Positions 10,004-19,871 are shown, counted from the stretch's first letter. The stretch is 64,000 nucleotides of DNA from Dyadobacter arcticus (GCF_011762185.1 NZ_JAASQJ010000004.1:1-64000), one strand, 5' to 3'. A program made the numbers and translations. The notes: generated by a model from the sequence alone, not told the origin.

Positions 10004-13000
10004 TTTTCTTCTGGCAGGGTTTGAGCGGGGCATCGTCTTCTTCCAGCAGGATAATGTGCTGCGGTGCCGAGACCAGGATCGAGCGGGCTTCCGATGGTTC
10101 TGCCATCGTGGTAAGGGTGAAATCCGGGAATGCCTTCATGGTACCAAGCAGGTCGGAAATGCCCAGCTCCTTCACCTTTTCGATAAACCATTTGATCACC
10201 GCCAGCATCAGTTCCTGTTCCTGCTTCGAATAGTTGTTCCAGTACAGGACCAGCCTCTCGGCGATTTCGACCACATTTTCGCTCTGGTCGCGGATAAAAT
10301 CCCATACTTCGTCGGCCACGTCGGTTTTCAGCACCGGCTGCTGTTCGTGCAGCAGGTATTCCCGCAGTATTTTTTCAATGCCTTCCAGGAATGTGTGGCT
10401 GCAGCAGTTGCATTTGGTCACATACATCATAAAATCGCTGACGTAATCGACATAGCACCGCTCCTCGATGAAATTGATCACCGCCGAGGCATATACTTTT
10501 CCTGTAAAAGGCACGTCAAGTTCCTCGCTGAATACCCAGGGTGTCAGAAACTGTATGACCTCGTCGTTCAGCTTTTTGAGATAATATCCCTTATCCACTC
10601 CCGGCCGGAATTTGACGCGGAATGCGAGCAATATCTCTTCGTAAACCGGGTTCCGGGCGTGGACCTTCACAAAGGGCGAAGTTCTTTTGAGCAGAAACTT
10701 CTCAATGTCGAGCATAAGCCGCCGGCTGGTTCGCGGCTGAAGAATATTCACTGAATTCCGGTTACGCATGTTGGCAATGGGGATCACAGTAACGTGTCCC
10801 GGCGCCACCTGTGTGCCGCAGCAGACTAGTAAGTCGGCTATTTTCTGGGACTGCTCACGGTTTTTCCGCGCAAGCCCGATCATCGCTTTTGCGATGACCG
10901 AATTGTTATTTCCGTCGGTTGCTGCCGGTACATTTTGGTCGGCAAAATCAAATGCATTGTCCGTCAGGACGATGTCGCGGCAGTTGCAGTTCGGATCTTT
11001 ATGGGTAATGCATTTGACTTTGAAAATATCCGGAAAATATTCCAGGACGAGCTTTTCGTAATCATGTGCGGTAATGGCGCGGTCCTTATGCCGCAGCCGT
11101 TCGCTGGCGCGCATCCAGAATTCTTTTCCAATTTCTTTCGGTACCGCTCCGTAGCTTTCAAAGGGCTGCTCCACCTTTTTCACGGCGGCCGGTTTGTCAA
11201 CAAGCTTTGCGACGGAACCGGCAGGAAGTGGTTTTGCGAAATGGGAGGCCGCATTGTCCTGATCTTTGAAAGTGGCCTTTACGGCCTGCGCTACGATGTT
11301 GATAATATACGGAAACCGGTGGCTGTCGGCATCTACACTGATGCAAAGCCAATGCAGGCCCGTGGTGAGCAGCGTATTGTTACTGGTAGCGTCTTCCGGG
11401 ATGTCGAGCAGGATGATCCCGGTTGTTTGCAGGCCATAGGTATTGTCGGAAATGACGTGGCTGGCAGGTAGCGGCAGCCAGTAATTGTTTGACAAGTATG
11501 ACCAGTGGATAGGAGGGACGTCCTTGTCATCGTCCATTCCCGAGCCTTCGGCAATCTGAAAAAGCAGGGAAAGGTTCTGGGGAGGATTCAAATTCCCGAT
11601 CCCGATGTAGAGGTTTCCCTCCTGCATGATATACCCCGAATATTGATTTTGCTGTAACAACGAAAGATTCTGGCTGGTGGCTTTTCCTGCACGACCCAAT
11701 GCAACGGCACGTGCTCCCGATATGGCCATAACATTTGGCAGGGCGTTCCGCAAATTGTTCGTATTAAACTCATTAAAGCGGACCGTCCCTCCTGCACCCA
11801 GCATACTCCCCAAATCAATGCTCGCAGGTTCCAGGTCCTTTTTCAGCACATCTGTATTCAGTCCGAGCGGCCGAAGCCCGAACTTGAATCCGGGCAAAAT
11901 CTGGTTGCCCGCATACACGATCGGACGATCTGCGCCGGAACCGACCTGGTAGGCCATTTGCATATTGCCCAGGTGATGATTGACGGCGTAGTTCTGCGTA
12001 ACGTCCGTTTCAGCAGCGCCAAATGGATATACATGGAAAAACTGGTCGAACTCCGGATTGATCTGTTTCGTGTCCGTGGTGTAGTCCACGGATATGCTGT
12101 TCAATTTTGAACTCTGCGCTATTTTTTGCGCCAGTTCGAAGTTACCACCAACCAGGTCCGGTTTTGAAAGCCTGATGGAAAGACCATCCTGCTGGACAAC
12201 CACTTCCGGATTCGCACCACTTCGACCCAGGCCCTTCCCATCCTGCCAATGCGTTTCCAGGGAATCTATTTTAGGCGAAGTGTACCGTTTGGCAGCGATT
12301 TCGTTGCTTCTTACTTCAAGTATGGAACCATGGTTTGGTAATAAGGTAAATGGGTAAAAAGGCTTGTCCGCAGGCTGTACGCCCTGCTCATTTTCAGTGA
12401 CTACGCCGGTATGTCCTTTCACCACTATATTCAGCTGAAAATCCTCGGGCTTTCTGAATGCCAGTGAATCAAACAGCGCGGTATCAATTTCCTCTGCATC
12501 CTGATCGAACGTGATTTCCAATACCGGCTCGGTAGTTGCGTAATGCACGTGAGTATGGATTTCGGGATCATAGGGGATTAATCCGGGTGCCTCTTTGGGC
12601 AGGAAAATGTGAAATATCCCTTTATCAAAAAAGAAGCCGTTCCAGTCAAACGTACTGACGTGTCCGCCGTTGGTCGCAATCCAGTTGTTTCTCAGTCCTT
12701 CTGGCAGGCGTTCTATTTTCCTCCATTTTTTCTCAAATGTGCCATTGATGAAAAAAGCTTTTTCGGTGAGCGAACTCCCCGTGAGTCCGGCAACCTTCAT
12801 TGTCAGTTCTCTTTGTCCGCTGCCCAGCCTGAGCTGAGGAGATGCCATGGCAAATCCTGTTTTTGCATAGTTTGAGCCTTGCAAGCTCTGAATGGAGCCA
12901 CAGCTGGTAAGCCTGCGAACTGCGTCGGCCCCGAATGGATGCCATTTTGGTACTTCTTCCTTAAATGGTTTCCCAAAACCGTCGGCCGAGTTCGCGACCG

Positions 13001-14123
13001 GTCTGGAATAAAGACGGCTCCGTTGAATGGTCGTTAATGTGCCATCAGCCCCGGTAATGCTTCTGGTTTTTGTCTCAATAAAAACGGTACTGATCTCTTT
13101 TACGTGTGCTTTGTTCAATACCAGTTCCCGATCGGTTTCGTATACCAGCTCCACGCCGGTATCGTCCTTTCCGGCCGAAAGCTCCGTGCCTTTGGAGAGT
13201 GCAAAAGCGTCGGTGCCTTTGGCCAATTCGAAAATGAGGTTCACGTGATCGGGCTGGGCGGGCTTTTCGGTCAGGTGCAGAATATCCCGGTAATAGTAGT
13301 TCAGGTGTTTTTCTGTCAAACCGTTCAGCTGGTCCTGAGCCAGTTTGAATAGCTGCAAAAACGCAATAAACAACGCCATATGAGGCTGGTGGCGCGGGTA
13401 TTTTTCCAATGAAAATGCCAGGTAATCTTCCACATTGCCGGCGATCTGCGTTATCACGCCAAAGCAGGCATTAAAAATGGTGTCGATTTCCAGTGAGGCA
13501 TGAAAAAGCTGGTCAGCCAGTTTCGTGCCTTTGTATAAGGTCGTGTTGATCAGAATGTCGTTGTCCAGTCCCCAAAGGCTGTCGTCAACCGGTTCAAATT
13601 CAATGTCGAGGTCGTTGCCATTGTTGACGAGCATGGCCGATTTGCTCAGCACATACACACTCATGATCTGTTTGCTCAATGTCGAATGGATGGCCAGTTC
13701 AATGTCTTTCCGCAAGGGAAAATCCAGGCTGCTGCGGGAAGCCCATTTGTCCAATGCGGTACAGATACCGATGATCGGCTTGAACAATGCTTTGAAAATC
13801 CTGATGCCCGGGCTTTGCTCAAACTGGTCCCTGGTTTCTAGATAGTCTTTCTGTACCTGCGCGAGATCAAACTGCGCTACGGACGCGGCAAGGACGGTGA
13901 GGTCATTTCTGAAAAATGAACGCCAGCTTCCTTCGTCCGGGCACTGGTCATCGGGCAGTTTGTAAAACCGGATATGGCTTGCGTAATTTTTTGCAAAATT
14001 CAGCAGGTCGGTAAAGCTGCGGTCATCGATCCTGGCATATTCCGGGGCAAGGGCTTTCAGAAAGCGGGTCAATTGACCCGAACCCTCCCTGGGGATATCA
14101 GTCTGGCATTGACAGTTTTTCAT
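9981..14123 (-). CDS. eCIS large baseplate J-like protein (Afp11-like)
   Basis: A 1380-residue baseplate wedge protein. The N-terminus starts with a CxC pair (MKNCQCQ) and a helical domain. The motif RASERLRHKDRAITAHDYE, at about residue 1010, is typical of the gp6/baseplate-J-like component of Afp and related particles. A cysteine cluster (CNCC) lies near residue 1230. The start codon overlaps the upstream gp25-like gene by four bases. Together with the Afp12-like protein it should build the ring that holds the spike and triggers sheath contraction. Confidence 0.85.
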   Translation of the reverse strand: MKNCQCQTDIPREGSGQLTRFLKALAPEYARIDDRSFTDLLNFAKNYASHIRFYKLPDDQCPDEGSWRSFFRNDLTVLAASVAQFDLAQVQKDYLETRDQFEQSPGIRIFKALFKPIIGICTALDKWASRSSLDFPLRKDIELAIHSTLSKQIMSVYVLSKSAMLVNNGNDLDIEFEPVDDSLWGLDNDILINTTLYKGTKLADQLFHASLEIDTIFNACFGVITQIAGNVEDYLAFSLEKYPRHQPHMALFIAFLQLFKLAQDQLNGLTEKHLNYYYRDILHLTEKPAQPDHVNLIFELAKGTDAFALSKGTELSAGKDDTGVELVYETDRELVLNKAHVKEISTVFIETKTRSITGADGTLTTIQRSRLYSRPVANSADGFGKPFKEEVPKWHPFGADAVRRLTSCGSIQSLQGSNYAKTGFAMASPQLRLGSGQRELTMKVAGLTGSSLTEKAFFINGTFEKKWRKIERLPEGLRNNWIATNGGHVSTFDWNGFFFDKGIFHIFLPKEAPGLIPYDPEIHTHVHYATTEPVLEITFDQDAEEIDTALFDSLAFRKPEDFQLNIVVKGHTGVVTENEQGVQPADKPFYPFTLLPNHGSILEVRSNEIAAKRYTSPKIDSLETHWQDGKGLGRSGANPEVVVQQDGLSIRLSKPDLVGGNFELAQKIAQSSKLNSISVDYTTDTKQINPEFDQFFHVYPFGAAETDVTQNYAVNHHLGNMQMAYQVGSGADRPIVYAGNQILPGFKFGLRPLGLNTDVLKKDLEPASIDLGSMLGAGGTVRFNEFNTNNLRNALPNVMAISGARAVALGRAGKATSQNLSLLQQNQYSGYIMQEGNLYIGIGNLNPPQNLSLLFQIAEGSGMDDDKDVPPIHWSYLSNNYWLPLPASHVISDNTYGLQTTGIILLDIPEDATSNNTLLTTGLHWLCISVDADSHRFPYIINIVAQAVKATFKDQDNAASHFAKPLPAGSVAKLVDKPAAVKKVEQPFESYGAVPKEIGKEFWMRASERLRHKDRAITAHDYEKLVLEYFPDIFKVKCITHKDPNCNCRDIVLTDNAFDFADQNVPAATDGNNNSVIAKAMIGLARKNREQSQKIADLLVCCGTQVAPGHVTVIPIANMRNRNSVNILQPRTSRRLMLDIEKFLLKRTSPFVKVHARNPVYEEILLAFRVKFRPGVDKGYYLKKLNDEVIQFLTPWVFSEELDVPFTGKVYASAVINFIEERCYVDYVSDFMMYVTKCNCCSHTFLEGIEKILREYLLHEQQPVLKTDVADEVWDFIRDQSENVVEIAERLVLYWNNYSKQEQELMLAVIKWFIEKVKELGISDLLGTMKAFPDFTLTTMAEPSEARSILVSAPQHIILLEEDDAPLKPCQKKNEPANQI

Positions 14124-14584
14124 AATTCAAGATTCGTTGCTTCTTTGATGTAGAATGGGTACACATAATTGTAGCGGGTATTGGTGGTCACAATGCGGAA
14201 CACCACCGAGATTTGAAGAACACCGTCAAATACAGAGAATTCCGAAGAAACAGAGTCCACGATAATGCGCGGCTCATGCAGTACCAGCGCATCGGTCACG
14301 ATCTTTTCGATCATGGCCTGGTTGGGCGTATTCATCACCTCAAACACATAAGGCTGCAGACTGCAACCGAATGTCGGCTGCATGACGCGCTCGCCGAAAC
14401 GGGTCGAAATAATGATGTAGATACTGCCCTGGATATCGATAATGGCGTCGTTGGTCTCGTCAAGACCAAGAATATCGGCTTCTCCCGAGAGCATTTGAAC
14501 ACCTCCGATGCTGCATTGAAATCTGGGCGGGAAACCCCAGCCGGTACCGAGAAATGATTTATCGCTGGTTGTCATGGCATTCAT
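14120..14584 (-). CDS. gp25-like baseplate protein (Afp9-like)
   Basis: A 154-residue protein of the GPW/gp25 family, which nucleates sheath assembly on the baseplate. Typical features are the GWGFPPRF opening, the IIISTRFGERVMQPTFGC segment around residues 50-70 and a conserved helix-strand region ending in a C-terminal beta hairpin. Met1 and Met4 are both possible starts. The stop overlaps the start of the large baseplate gene by four bases. Confidence 0.88.
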   Translation of the reverse strand: MNAMTTSDKSFLGTGWGFPPRFQCSIGGVQMLSGEADILGLDETNDAIIDIQGSIYIIISTRFGERVMQPTFGCSLQPYVFEVMNTPNQAMIEKIVTDALVLHEPRIIVDSVSSEFSVFDGVLQISVVFRIVTTNTRYNYVYPFYIKEATNLEL

Positions 14585-14611
14585 GGTTTTTTATAATAGT
14601 CAAATGCGGGT

Positions 14612-14926
14612 TCATCCGCCAATAATCACAGTCAGGAAACCCGAAAATAGTTGTCCGCCGTGCTCAGTAGGATCGCCTACCCGTGCCGCCGGCATTCCGT
14701 TGATGTTGACTTTGGCGGAGCCTTTCTTTACGGAATTCTTCATAGCTGGTTCCAAAGGGCAGACAAGGGCATCCCCTTCTCGCAAAGCCGGGCTCTTGCC
14801 AATGTTCACGTCCGGGCTTCCTGGTGAAAGGACTTTTCCGGGACCGTGCGGAACAGGTGGCGAGCTGCCCGTAATGGGTCTGGGACAAACGTGTGTATCG
14901 ACAAATCGGGCTGCTGCTGGCATCAT
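14612..14926 (-). CDS. PAAR-like spike tip protein (Afp10-like)
   Basis: A 104-residue PAAR-type protein. It starts MMPAAARF and has the His/Cys/Pro-glycine pattern of the conical tip (TCVCP-like segment, PHGPG, later GMPAARVGD and HGG near the C-terminus). Such proteins cap the VgrG-like spike and bind a metal ion. The start codon shares one base with the stop of the spike gene (TGATG), so the two are translationally coupled. Two adjacent ATGs (14926, 14923) are equally good starts. Confidence 0.85.
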   Translation of the reverse strand: MMPAAARFVDTHVCPRPITGSSPPVPHGPGKVLSPGSPDVNIGKSPALREGDALVCPLEPAMKNSVKKGSAKVNINGMPAARVGDPTEHGGQLFSGFLTVIIGG

Positions 14927-16572
14927 CAGTTCAGGTTAATGGGTGTGCCTTCTACAGTTACTGTCTTTTTTGAGGTAATCGAAATACCGGAAGTGTCCAT
15001 TTTAATGGAATTTCCAAACTCGTCTTTTATCTCGATCATCTTCTGATCCATGGTGAAAGTTTTTTCCTTGCTGGAATCGCGGCTTCCGACGGGCACGCTG
15101 ATGACCGTCTTTTTGGTTTTATCATCAAAGATCACCTTCATCCCTTCCCGGCTGACAATGCCTTTTTTCGGATTATTTTCTTCCGGCTCAATGGGTGGCG
15201 TCATTTCCTGGCTGTGCAACATTCCCAGGATCACGGCGTCGCGCGGGTCATCATTTACAAAGCCCAGGATTACCTCGTCGCCCTTTTCCGGCCTGAAAAA
15301 GAACCCGCGGTTTTTGCCTGCGTCGACGGTCGCTACCCTTGCCCAGATCCCGTCTTCTTTCACCGAGATCGTCGGCAACTGCACCTGTACGCGGAACCCT
15401 TTTTCGGGGTCATCGATTATGGCCTGTACCACGCCGATCTGCAGCCCGTTTATTCCCGGAAGCAAGCCGGATGCCGCTTTGTCGACCACATCTTCTTTTT
15501 TGTAAAACCATTCCTCTGCCCAGCCGAACTGGATATCGGTCAGGAAACCGCCATTGAACTGATGAAGAATGCCGGTGATCAGCACTTCTCCGTTAAAGCG
15601 GTCACCTACGCCTTTCAGCTCGATTTTCTGTCCGGGTTTGAGCAGCGGCCTTCCTTCCACCCGGAGCCTTCCGCAGGCTTTTGCCAGGTGTTTTCGCATG
15701 GCAAATGCATTGGTCCAGCCTTTAATATCTTCGCTCACATTACCCGAATGCGTGAGGTGCAATTCGGCACCCAATATTTTCCCCAAGTCATCGGATGAAA
15801 GGTTACCCGTTTCGGAAAGTGAGAATTTCCCCGTCGCCGTTTCGGAAAGCTCGTGGGCATTATACAGCCAGGAAGCTGCCTTAACCGTGTCAGGCTGACG
15901 GCGCAAATCCAGTTCACCCTCAAATTCGATGATATTGTTCTGCCCGCCATAGGTAAATGTGACCCCTGAATCGTCGGACATTGTCGGCGTTTTAATGACC
16001 ATTTTGCCATCGTCGGTGAGGACAAACATCCCGTTCGCTTCGGCCCGGGTCAGGATAAAATCCCAGTCGGTAGCGTAATACTGGACGATCTGCTTATGCT
16101 CTGCAACGGTAGGCTCCACGTCTTTTTTCAGCGTACTGCCGATGATCTCCTCAAACACCGCGCTGTCTTTCAGTTTTACTCCGGTGAAAGCTTTATTTTT
16201 CCGGCTCACAGCAAGCTTAATCGCCTCATCCTTGGCCTCAATTTCCAGAAATGATCCATTCCTGATTCTCACGGCGTGGCGGATGATGATGCCTTTGAAG
16301 ATAGTGGTCGGATTTTCATCATAACCGAGCTGTATCTCAATTTTTTTACCCGGCTTGAAAAGGTCCGAGTTGCTCCTGGGAAAATCCCTTTCGGCCACGC
16401 TGCCGTCGTCGATAATGATCTTGGCCGTCGCAATTTTGTTGTAAACCTTCGAAACCGAAAAACGCATAATGGCGATTTCGTTGGACAAAGGGGTATCGTC
16501 GATCAGGATCTTTTTAGAAACCCTGTCAGTGGGATTGGATCCCGAACCCAATAATGCTGCTGGAAAGCTCAT
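14926..16572 (-). CDS. VgrG-like central spike protein (Afp8/Pvc8-like)
   Basis: A 548-residue spike protein. The first 370 residues match the phage gp27/late-control-D fold (for example WDFILTRAEANGMFV). Residues 379-455 form a gp5-type OB domain (GVVQAIIDD, then RPEKGDEVILGF), and the C-terminus is a short beta-helix-like tail. The protein forms the trimeric needle tip that carries the PAAR protein. The start overlaps the LysM gene by four bases. No extra effector domain is fused to the C-terminus. Confidence 0.9.
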   Translation of the reverse strand: MSFPAALLGSGSNPTDRVSKKILIDDTPLSNEIAIMRFSVSKVYNKIATAKIIIDDGSVAERDFPRSNSDLFKPGKKIEIQLGYDENPTTIFKGIIIRHAVRIRNGSFLEIEAKDEAIKLAVSRKNKAFTGVKLKDSAVFEEIIGSTLKKDVEPTVAEHKQIVQYYATDWDFILTRAEANGMFVLTDDGKMVIKTPTMSDDSGVTFTYGGQNNIIEFEGELDLRRQPDTVKAASWLYNAHELSETATGKFSLSETGNLSSDDLGKILGAELHLTHSGNVSEDIKGWTNAFAMRKHLAKACGRLRVEGRPLLKPGQKIELKGVGDRFNGEVLITGILHQFNGGFLTDIQFGWAEEWFYKKEDVVDKAASGLLPGINGLQIGVVQAIIDDPEKGFRVQVQLPTISVKEDGIWARVATVDAGKNRGFFFRPEKGDEVILGFVNDDPRDAVILGMLHSQEMTPPIEPEENNPKKGIVSREGMKVIFDDKTKKTVISVPVGSRDSSKEKTFTMDQKMIEIKDEFGNSIKMDTSGISITSKKTVTVEGTPINLN

Positions 16573-17249
16573 TGTTTTGCAATCGGTGGAAGTGTTAACA
16601 GGGTACCTGCTTTCAATTTTCGAAAGTTTTTCAGCCGGTTGACTTTCGCTACCTGGATGTAGTAACGCTGGTCGTTATACGTGTTAAAAACAATAATGGA
16701 CAAAATCTCTCCCTCCACCACTTTGTGAACGTGGGTAAGGTCCGGGGAGGAGAGCATTCCCAGGATCTGGCTGAGCTTGTCGTTCGTGAATTCCTCAAAA
16801 GTCGCCTTGATCTTCGCTCGCAACGGAATGCCAGTCTGGTCGAAGAGCGTGTACTGGATGTCGGAGGTTTTCATCTGGCATTTGCAAATGAAAGTACCCC
16901 ACTGAACGATCAGGTAATTGGGCTTGTGGATCAGGCCGTTCATGAGCGTTGTTGCTTCACGGAATAATGCAATCTGAACGATCAGGGGTATTTTGGGCGC
17001 ATTGGTACCCGTACCATCGAGCGTGAATTCCAGCGAAAAGGTCCTGGCCCGGCTCTTGATGAACTTAGCGCCCTCTCCCTGCACCCCGTTGGTACAAGGC
17101 TGGTCGTACTCCACCGTCTCGCTGATCGAAAAGCTTTCCGGATTAAACATCGTAATGAACGGTAACCCGACCGGAATAACACTGTCCCTCATCACGGGAA
17201 GGATCTTCAGATTAAGAAGCATCTTTTTCCCAAATTCTGCTGCTGTCAT
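16569..17249 (-). CDS. LysM-domain baseplate hub protein (Afp7-like)
   Basis: A 226-residue protein. Residues 1-170 resemble the tail-tube-like hub component that joins the tube to the spike, and residues 173-222 form a LysM-like motif (HKVVEGE start, LLTLPP end). In Afp/PVC particles the equivalent protein sits inside the baseplate. The start codon shares a base with the stop of the small DUF5908 gene (TAATG), and the end overlaps the spike gene by four bases. Confidence 0.85.
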   Translation of the reverse strand: MTAAEFGKKMLLNLKILPVMRDSVIPVGLPFITMFNPESFSISETVEYDQPCTNGVQGEGAKFIKSRARTFSLEFTLDGTGTNAPKIPLIVQIALFREATTLMNGLIHKPNYLIVQWGTFICKCQMKTSDIQYTLFDQTGIPLRAKIKATFEEFTNDKLSQILGMLSSPDLTHVHKVVEGEILSIIVFNTYNDQRYYIQVAKVNRLKNFRKLKAGTLLTLPPIAKQ

Positions 17250-17413
17250 TATCGTTCCTCGCTGTTACGGATGATCTCGAGTACTCTTTCAACAATTTCT
17301 TCGGCGGAAGCCCCGCCGCCGCCTGCTCCCGCATTCGCGTTTTCAGGGGCGCAATTGCGCGGCTCCTCGCAGACTGTCGCTTTCACGACAACCTCATTGA
17401 TATGGACTGCCAT
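17249..17413 (-). CDS. Small DUF5908-family eCIS protein
   Basis: A 54-residue gene that is easy to miss. Its product starts MAVHINEVVVKATV, the hallmark of DUF5908, has two cysteines (residues 15 and 21), a run of glycines (29-34) and a C-terminal helix rich in Glu and Ile. DUF5908 genes recur beside tube and LysM genes in Bacteroidota contractile injection loci; their role is unknown. The frame fits the operon tightly: 2 bases after the second tube gene, with its TAA overlapping the next ATG. Confidence 0.85.
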   Translation of the reverse strand: MAVHINEVVVKATVCEEPRNCAPENANAGAGGGGASAEEIVERVLEIIRNSEER

Positions 17414-17415
17414 GG

Positions 17416-17877
17416 TTATATTCTTTTAAAATTCTGATACGCAAATTCCAGTGTTTCTACGACTACTTCGTTGGCATTTGCCTTGAAGTCAGACACTTGC
17501 CATTTAATTGGAAAAGCATTGTTCACCTGCCAGGAGGTCATCGGGTTACCTGTTTCGTCCATGAGCTGGATCGTAATGGTACACGGTGAAAAGCTGTAAT
17601 TGAACAAGTTAAAATAGCTGTCGAGCGCATTGTCGAACCAGGCGATCAGGGCAGAGCTTTTGAGCATACCGCGTTTCAGGATCAGGTTGGGATATTTCGC
17701 CCGCTTAGGAAATTTGTAACTGAACTGCGGCACAGCCCCGTCATGAACTTCTTCCAGCTCGATTTCCACGGTAAGGCCATTGACCTCCTGAAACCGGGTA
17801 TCATCTTCTGTAACACCATCAATGCCCTGAAATTCCACTTTGAAATAAAACCCGACAGGTGGATAGTACGCTCCCAT
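17416..17877 (-). CDS. Tail tube protein 2 (Afp5-like)
   Basis: A 153-residue inner-tube protein. It has the tube fold signature of a hydrophobic first strand (FYFKVEF), the EVNGLTVEIE strand, an LILKRGML segment near residue 68 and a C-terminal NEVVVETLEFAY. It is a paralogue of the following upstream tube gene. In related particles the second tube protein acts as an adaptor ring joining the main tube to the baseplate, which fits its position next to the LysM and DUF5908 genes. Confidence 0.88.
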   Translation of the reverse strand: MGAYYPPVGFYFKVEFQGIDGVTEDDTRFQEVNGLTVEIELEEVHDGAVPQFSYKFPKRAKYPNLILKRGMLKSSALIAWFDNALDSYFNLFNYSFSPCTITIQLMDETGNPMTSWQVNNAFPIKWQVSDFKANANEVVVETLEFAYQNFKRI

Positions 17878-17882
17878 AATAA

Positions 17883-18326
17883 CTAACCATTTGTGATCGT
17901 GAGGCCTTCGTGCGCGATTTCGATGGATTCGACGGCGATCTCATTTCCGGTTGCTTTCAAGCCGGGACCCTCCACCTTTACCGGAAAAGCCTGCTTCACG
18001 TTCCATACCATCGTAGGATTGTCGGTTTCATCGAGCAGGCTGATGATCAGATCTTTACGGCCTATGGTATTGAGCTTGACGGTATTCAGCCAATTGTAAA
18101 AGGCGTTGTCTCCCTTGATAATGCCCCTTTTCAGGGTAATGTTGTTTGCTTTCTGCAATCCCGGCATTTTCATGGAAGATTGCTGAGGTGTCAGTCCGTC
18201 GCGGTATTCAATGACTTGAATTTCCTGGGTAAGACCACTGACTTCGGAAAACGCTACGCCCAAAGTTGGGTCTGAGGCATTCACTTCTTCTACCTTGAAG
18301 CGAAATACGGGAAGTGGATATGGCAT
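17883..18326 (-). CDS. Main tail tube protein (Afp1-like)
   Basis: A 147-residue tube protein with the pattern FRFKVEEV, SEVSGLTQEIQ, ITLKRGIIKG (around residue 65-75) and a C-terminal NEIAVESIEIAHEG. It should stack as hexameric rings inside the sheath and hold the cargo. It directly follows the sheath gene, the usual order in contractile systems, and is separated from the second tube gene by five bases. Confidence 0.9.
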   Translation of the reverse strand: MPYPLPVFRFKVEEVNASDPTLGVAFSEVSGLTQEIQVIEYRDGLTPQQSSMKMPGLQKANNITLKRGIIKGDNAFYNWLNTVKLNTIGRKDLIISLLDETDNPTMVWNVKQAFPVKVEGPGLKATGNEIAVESIEIAHEGLTITNG

Positions 18327-18371
18327 TGTGTTGAAAATTTTTGGTTAAAAAAATCGGTTTGGTATTACTTC

Positions 18372-19862
18372 TCAGGAAGTCTGCATCAGGTGCGAGAAAC
18401 GCAGGATGATAAATTCTGCCGGACGGGCCACCGCCATTCCGATCTCGACGATCATCCGGCCTTCGAGGATATCGACGGCGTTCATCGTTTTGCCCAGGCC
18501 TACCCGCACAAAGTATGCTTCTTCCGGCTTAGCGCCGGCCAGCGCGCCCTGCTGCCATTTCTGGTACAGATAGTTGTCGCACATGCCTTTCACCTTCACC
18601 CAGGTTGATGCAGTATTAGGCTCAAATACAGCCCATTGAATCGATTTTTTGATGGATTCTTCCACAACCATGAAAAAGCGGCGCACATTGATATACCTCC
18701 ATTCGTTGTCGTTTCCATTCAATGTACGCGCACCCCACACGACCGTCCCGAAACCGGGAAAAGTGCGGATCACGTTGATGGATTTCCCTGTGGTAGCGTC
18801 GATATTCAGGTTTTCCTGCTCGCGATTGGATATGTCCACCACCGGTTTGACTACATTCCGAAGTCCCTCATTGGCTGGCGCTTTCCACACTCCCTTAGTG
18901 TTGTCAACTCGTGCATATACCCCGGCGATCGCACCGGAAGGCGGCAAAACCACGTGAGCCGATTTCAAAGCATCCTTGATCTTCCCATACAAAGCGGCCC
19001 CTTTTCCAATGCTGGCCACTGTTTTATCTTTGTAATCCGGGGCGGGTGTTCCCGTAGTCGCTTTTTTGTGGCTGGTTACCTTCACCGTCTCCAGATCGAA
19101 TCCGTAGCCGTAGGTTGTTTCCAGAGTAGGATAGTATGCAGCGGCATAGCGGTTTACCTCAACCGAGCCAACAGCTGCATTACGGATAATAAGGACATCG
19201 GCACCAATTGTCCCGCTCGGATTTGCCGGTGTTTCGGGAGTGACAACCTGCGGATCTATGAGTGCAAAGCGATCTTTCAGATTGGAAGCCTGATCGGTCA
19301 TTTCTTTCACAATCGACCCGTATCCGGCCACATTCACAGTACCCATTTCAGGCACGCAAAGAATGGTAGGTTCGTCATAGCCGGCAATGAGTCTCAAACC
19401 CAGCACCAGTTCGTCCGCATCAATTCCCTCGTCAGAATGCACATTTACCGGGACAATGTAGCATGCCCCGCCGCCATTGTCAAAATAGTGCTTTACGGCA
19501 TAGTGAAGGTTGTATTTTTTCAGTTTGGCCGGTACTGTTGCTACGGTTACTTCATAGTCCACCGTCGTGCCGGTGACAGTACCGTCGTCGGTTTTTTCAC
19601 TGATGGCGATCGTAACACTGTCAGCTGCTTCCTGCGGCGCAATGCCCTGACCCTCGGGATTTTTGGCGGCGTAGTAATGCAGGAATTCAGACCAGTCTGC
19701 AATTTTCTGGGCTTTCATGATCAGGTCACCGTCAGCATATCTTTTTGCTATTTCAGTGTAACCGATGAATGCGGGGATAGCAGAATCAACTTCTGCAACG
19801 GAGGGCGGTATGGTTGATATTTCATCAATGTACACACCCGGTGTGGCTAGTTTTGTTATCAT
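18372..19862 (-). CDS. Contractile tail sheath protein (Afp2-4-like)
   Basis: A 496-residue sheath subunit. The N-terminus (TPGVYIDEI) and the C-terminal handshake domain (GKTMNAVDILEGRMIVEIG, then RPAEFI) are diagnostic, and the TVVWGARTL segment near residue 377 is also typical. The sheath contracts to push out the tube. Only one sheath gene is present, whereas Afp and PVC have two or three, so this particle should have a simple sheath. Confidence 0.93.
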   Translation of the reverse strand: MITKLATPGVYIDEISTIPPSVAEVDSAIPAFIGYTEIAKRYADGDLIMKAQKIADWSEFLHYYAAKNPEGQGIAPQEAADSVTIAISEKTDDGTVTGTTVDYEVTVATVPAKLKKYNLHYAVKHYFDNGGGACYIVPVNVHSDEGIDADELVLGLRLIAGYDEPTILCVPEMGTVNVAGYGSIVKEMTDQASNLKDRFALIDPQVVTPETPANPSGTIGADVLIIRNAAVGSVEVNRYAAAYYPTLETTYGYGFDLETVKVTSHKKATTGTPAPDYKDKTVASIGKGAALYGKIKDALKSAHVVLPPSGAIAGVYARVDNTKGVWKAPANEGLRNVVKPVVDISNREQENLNIDATTGKSINVIRTFPGFGTVVWGARTLNGNDNEWRYINVRRFFMVVEESIKKSIQWAVFEPNTASTWVKVKGMCDNYLYQKWQQGALAGAKPEEAYFVRVGLGKTMNAVDILEGRMIVEIGMAVARPAEFIILRFSHLMQTS

Positions 19863-19871
19863 GATTGACGA

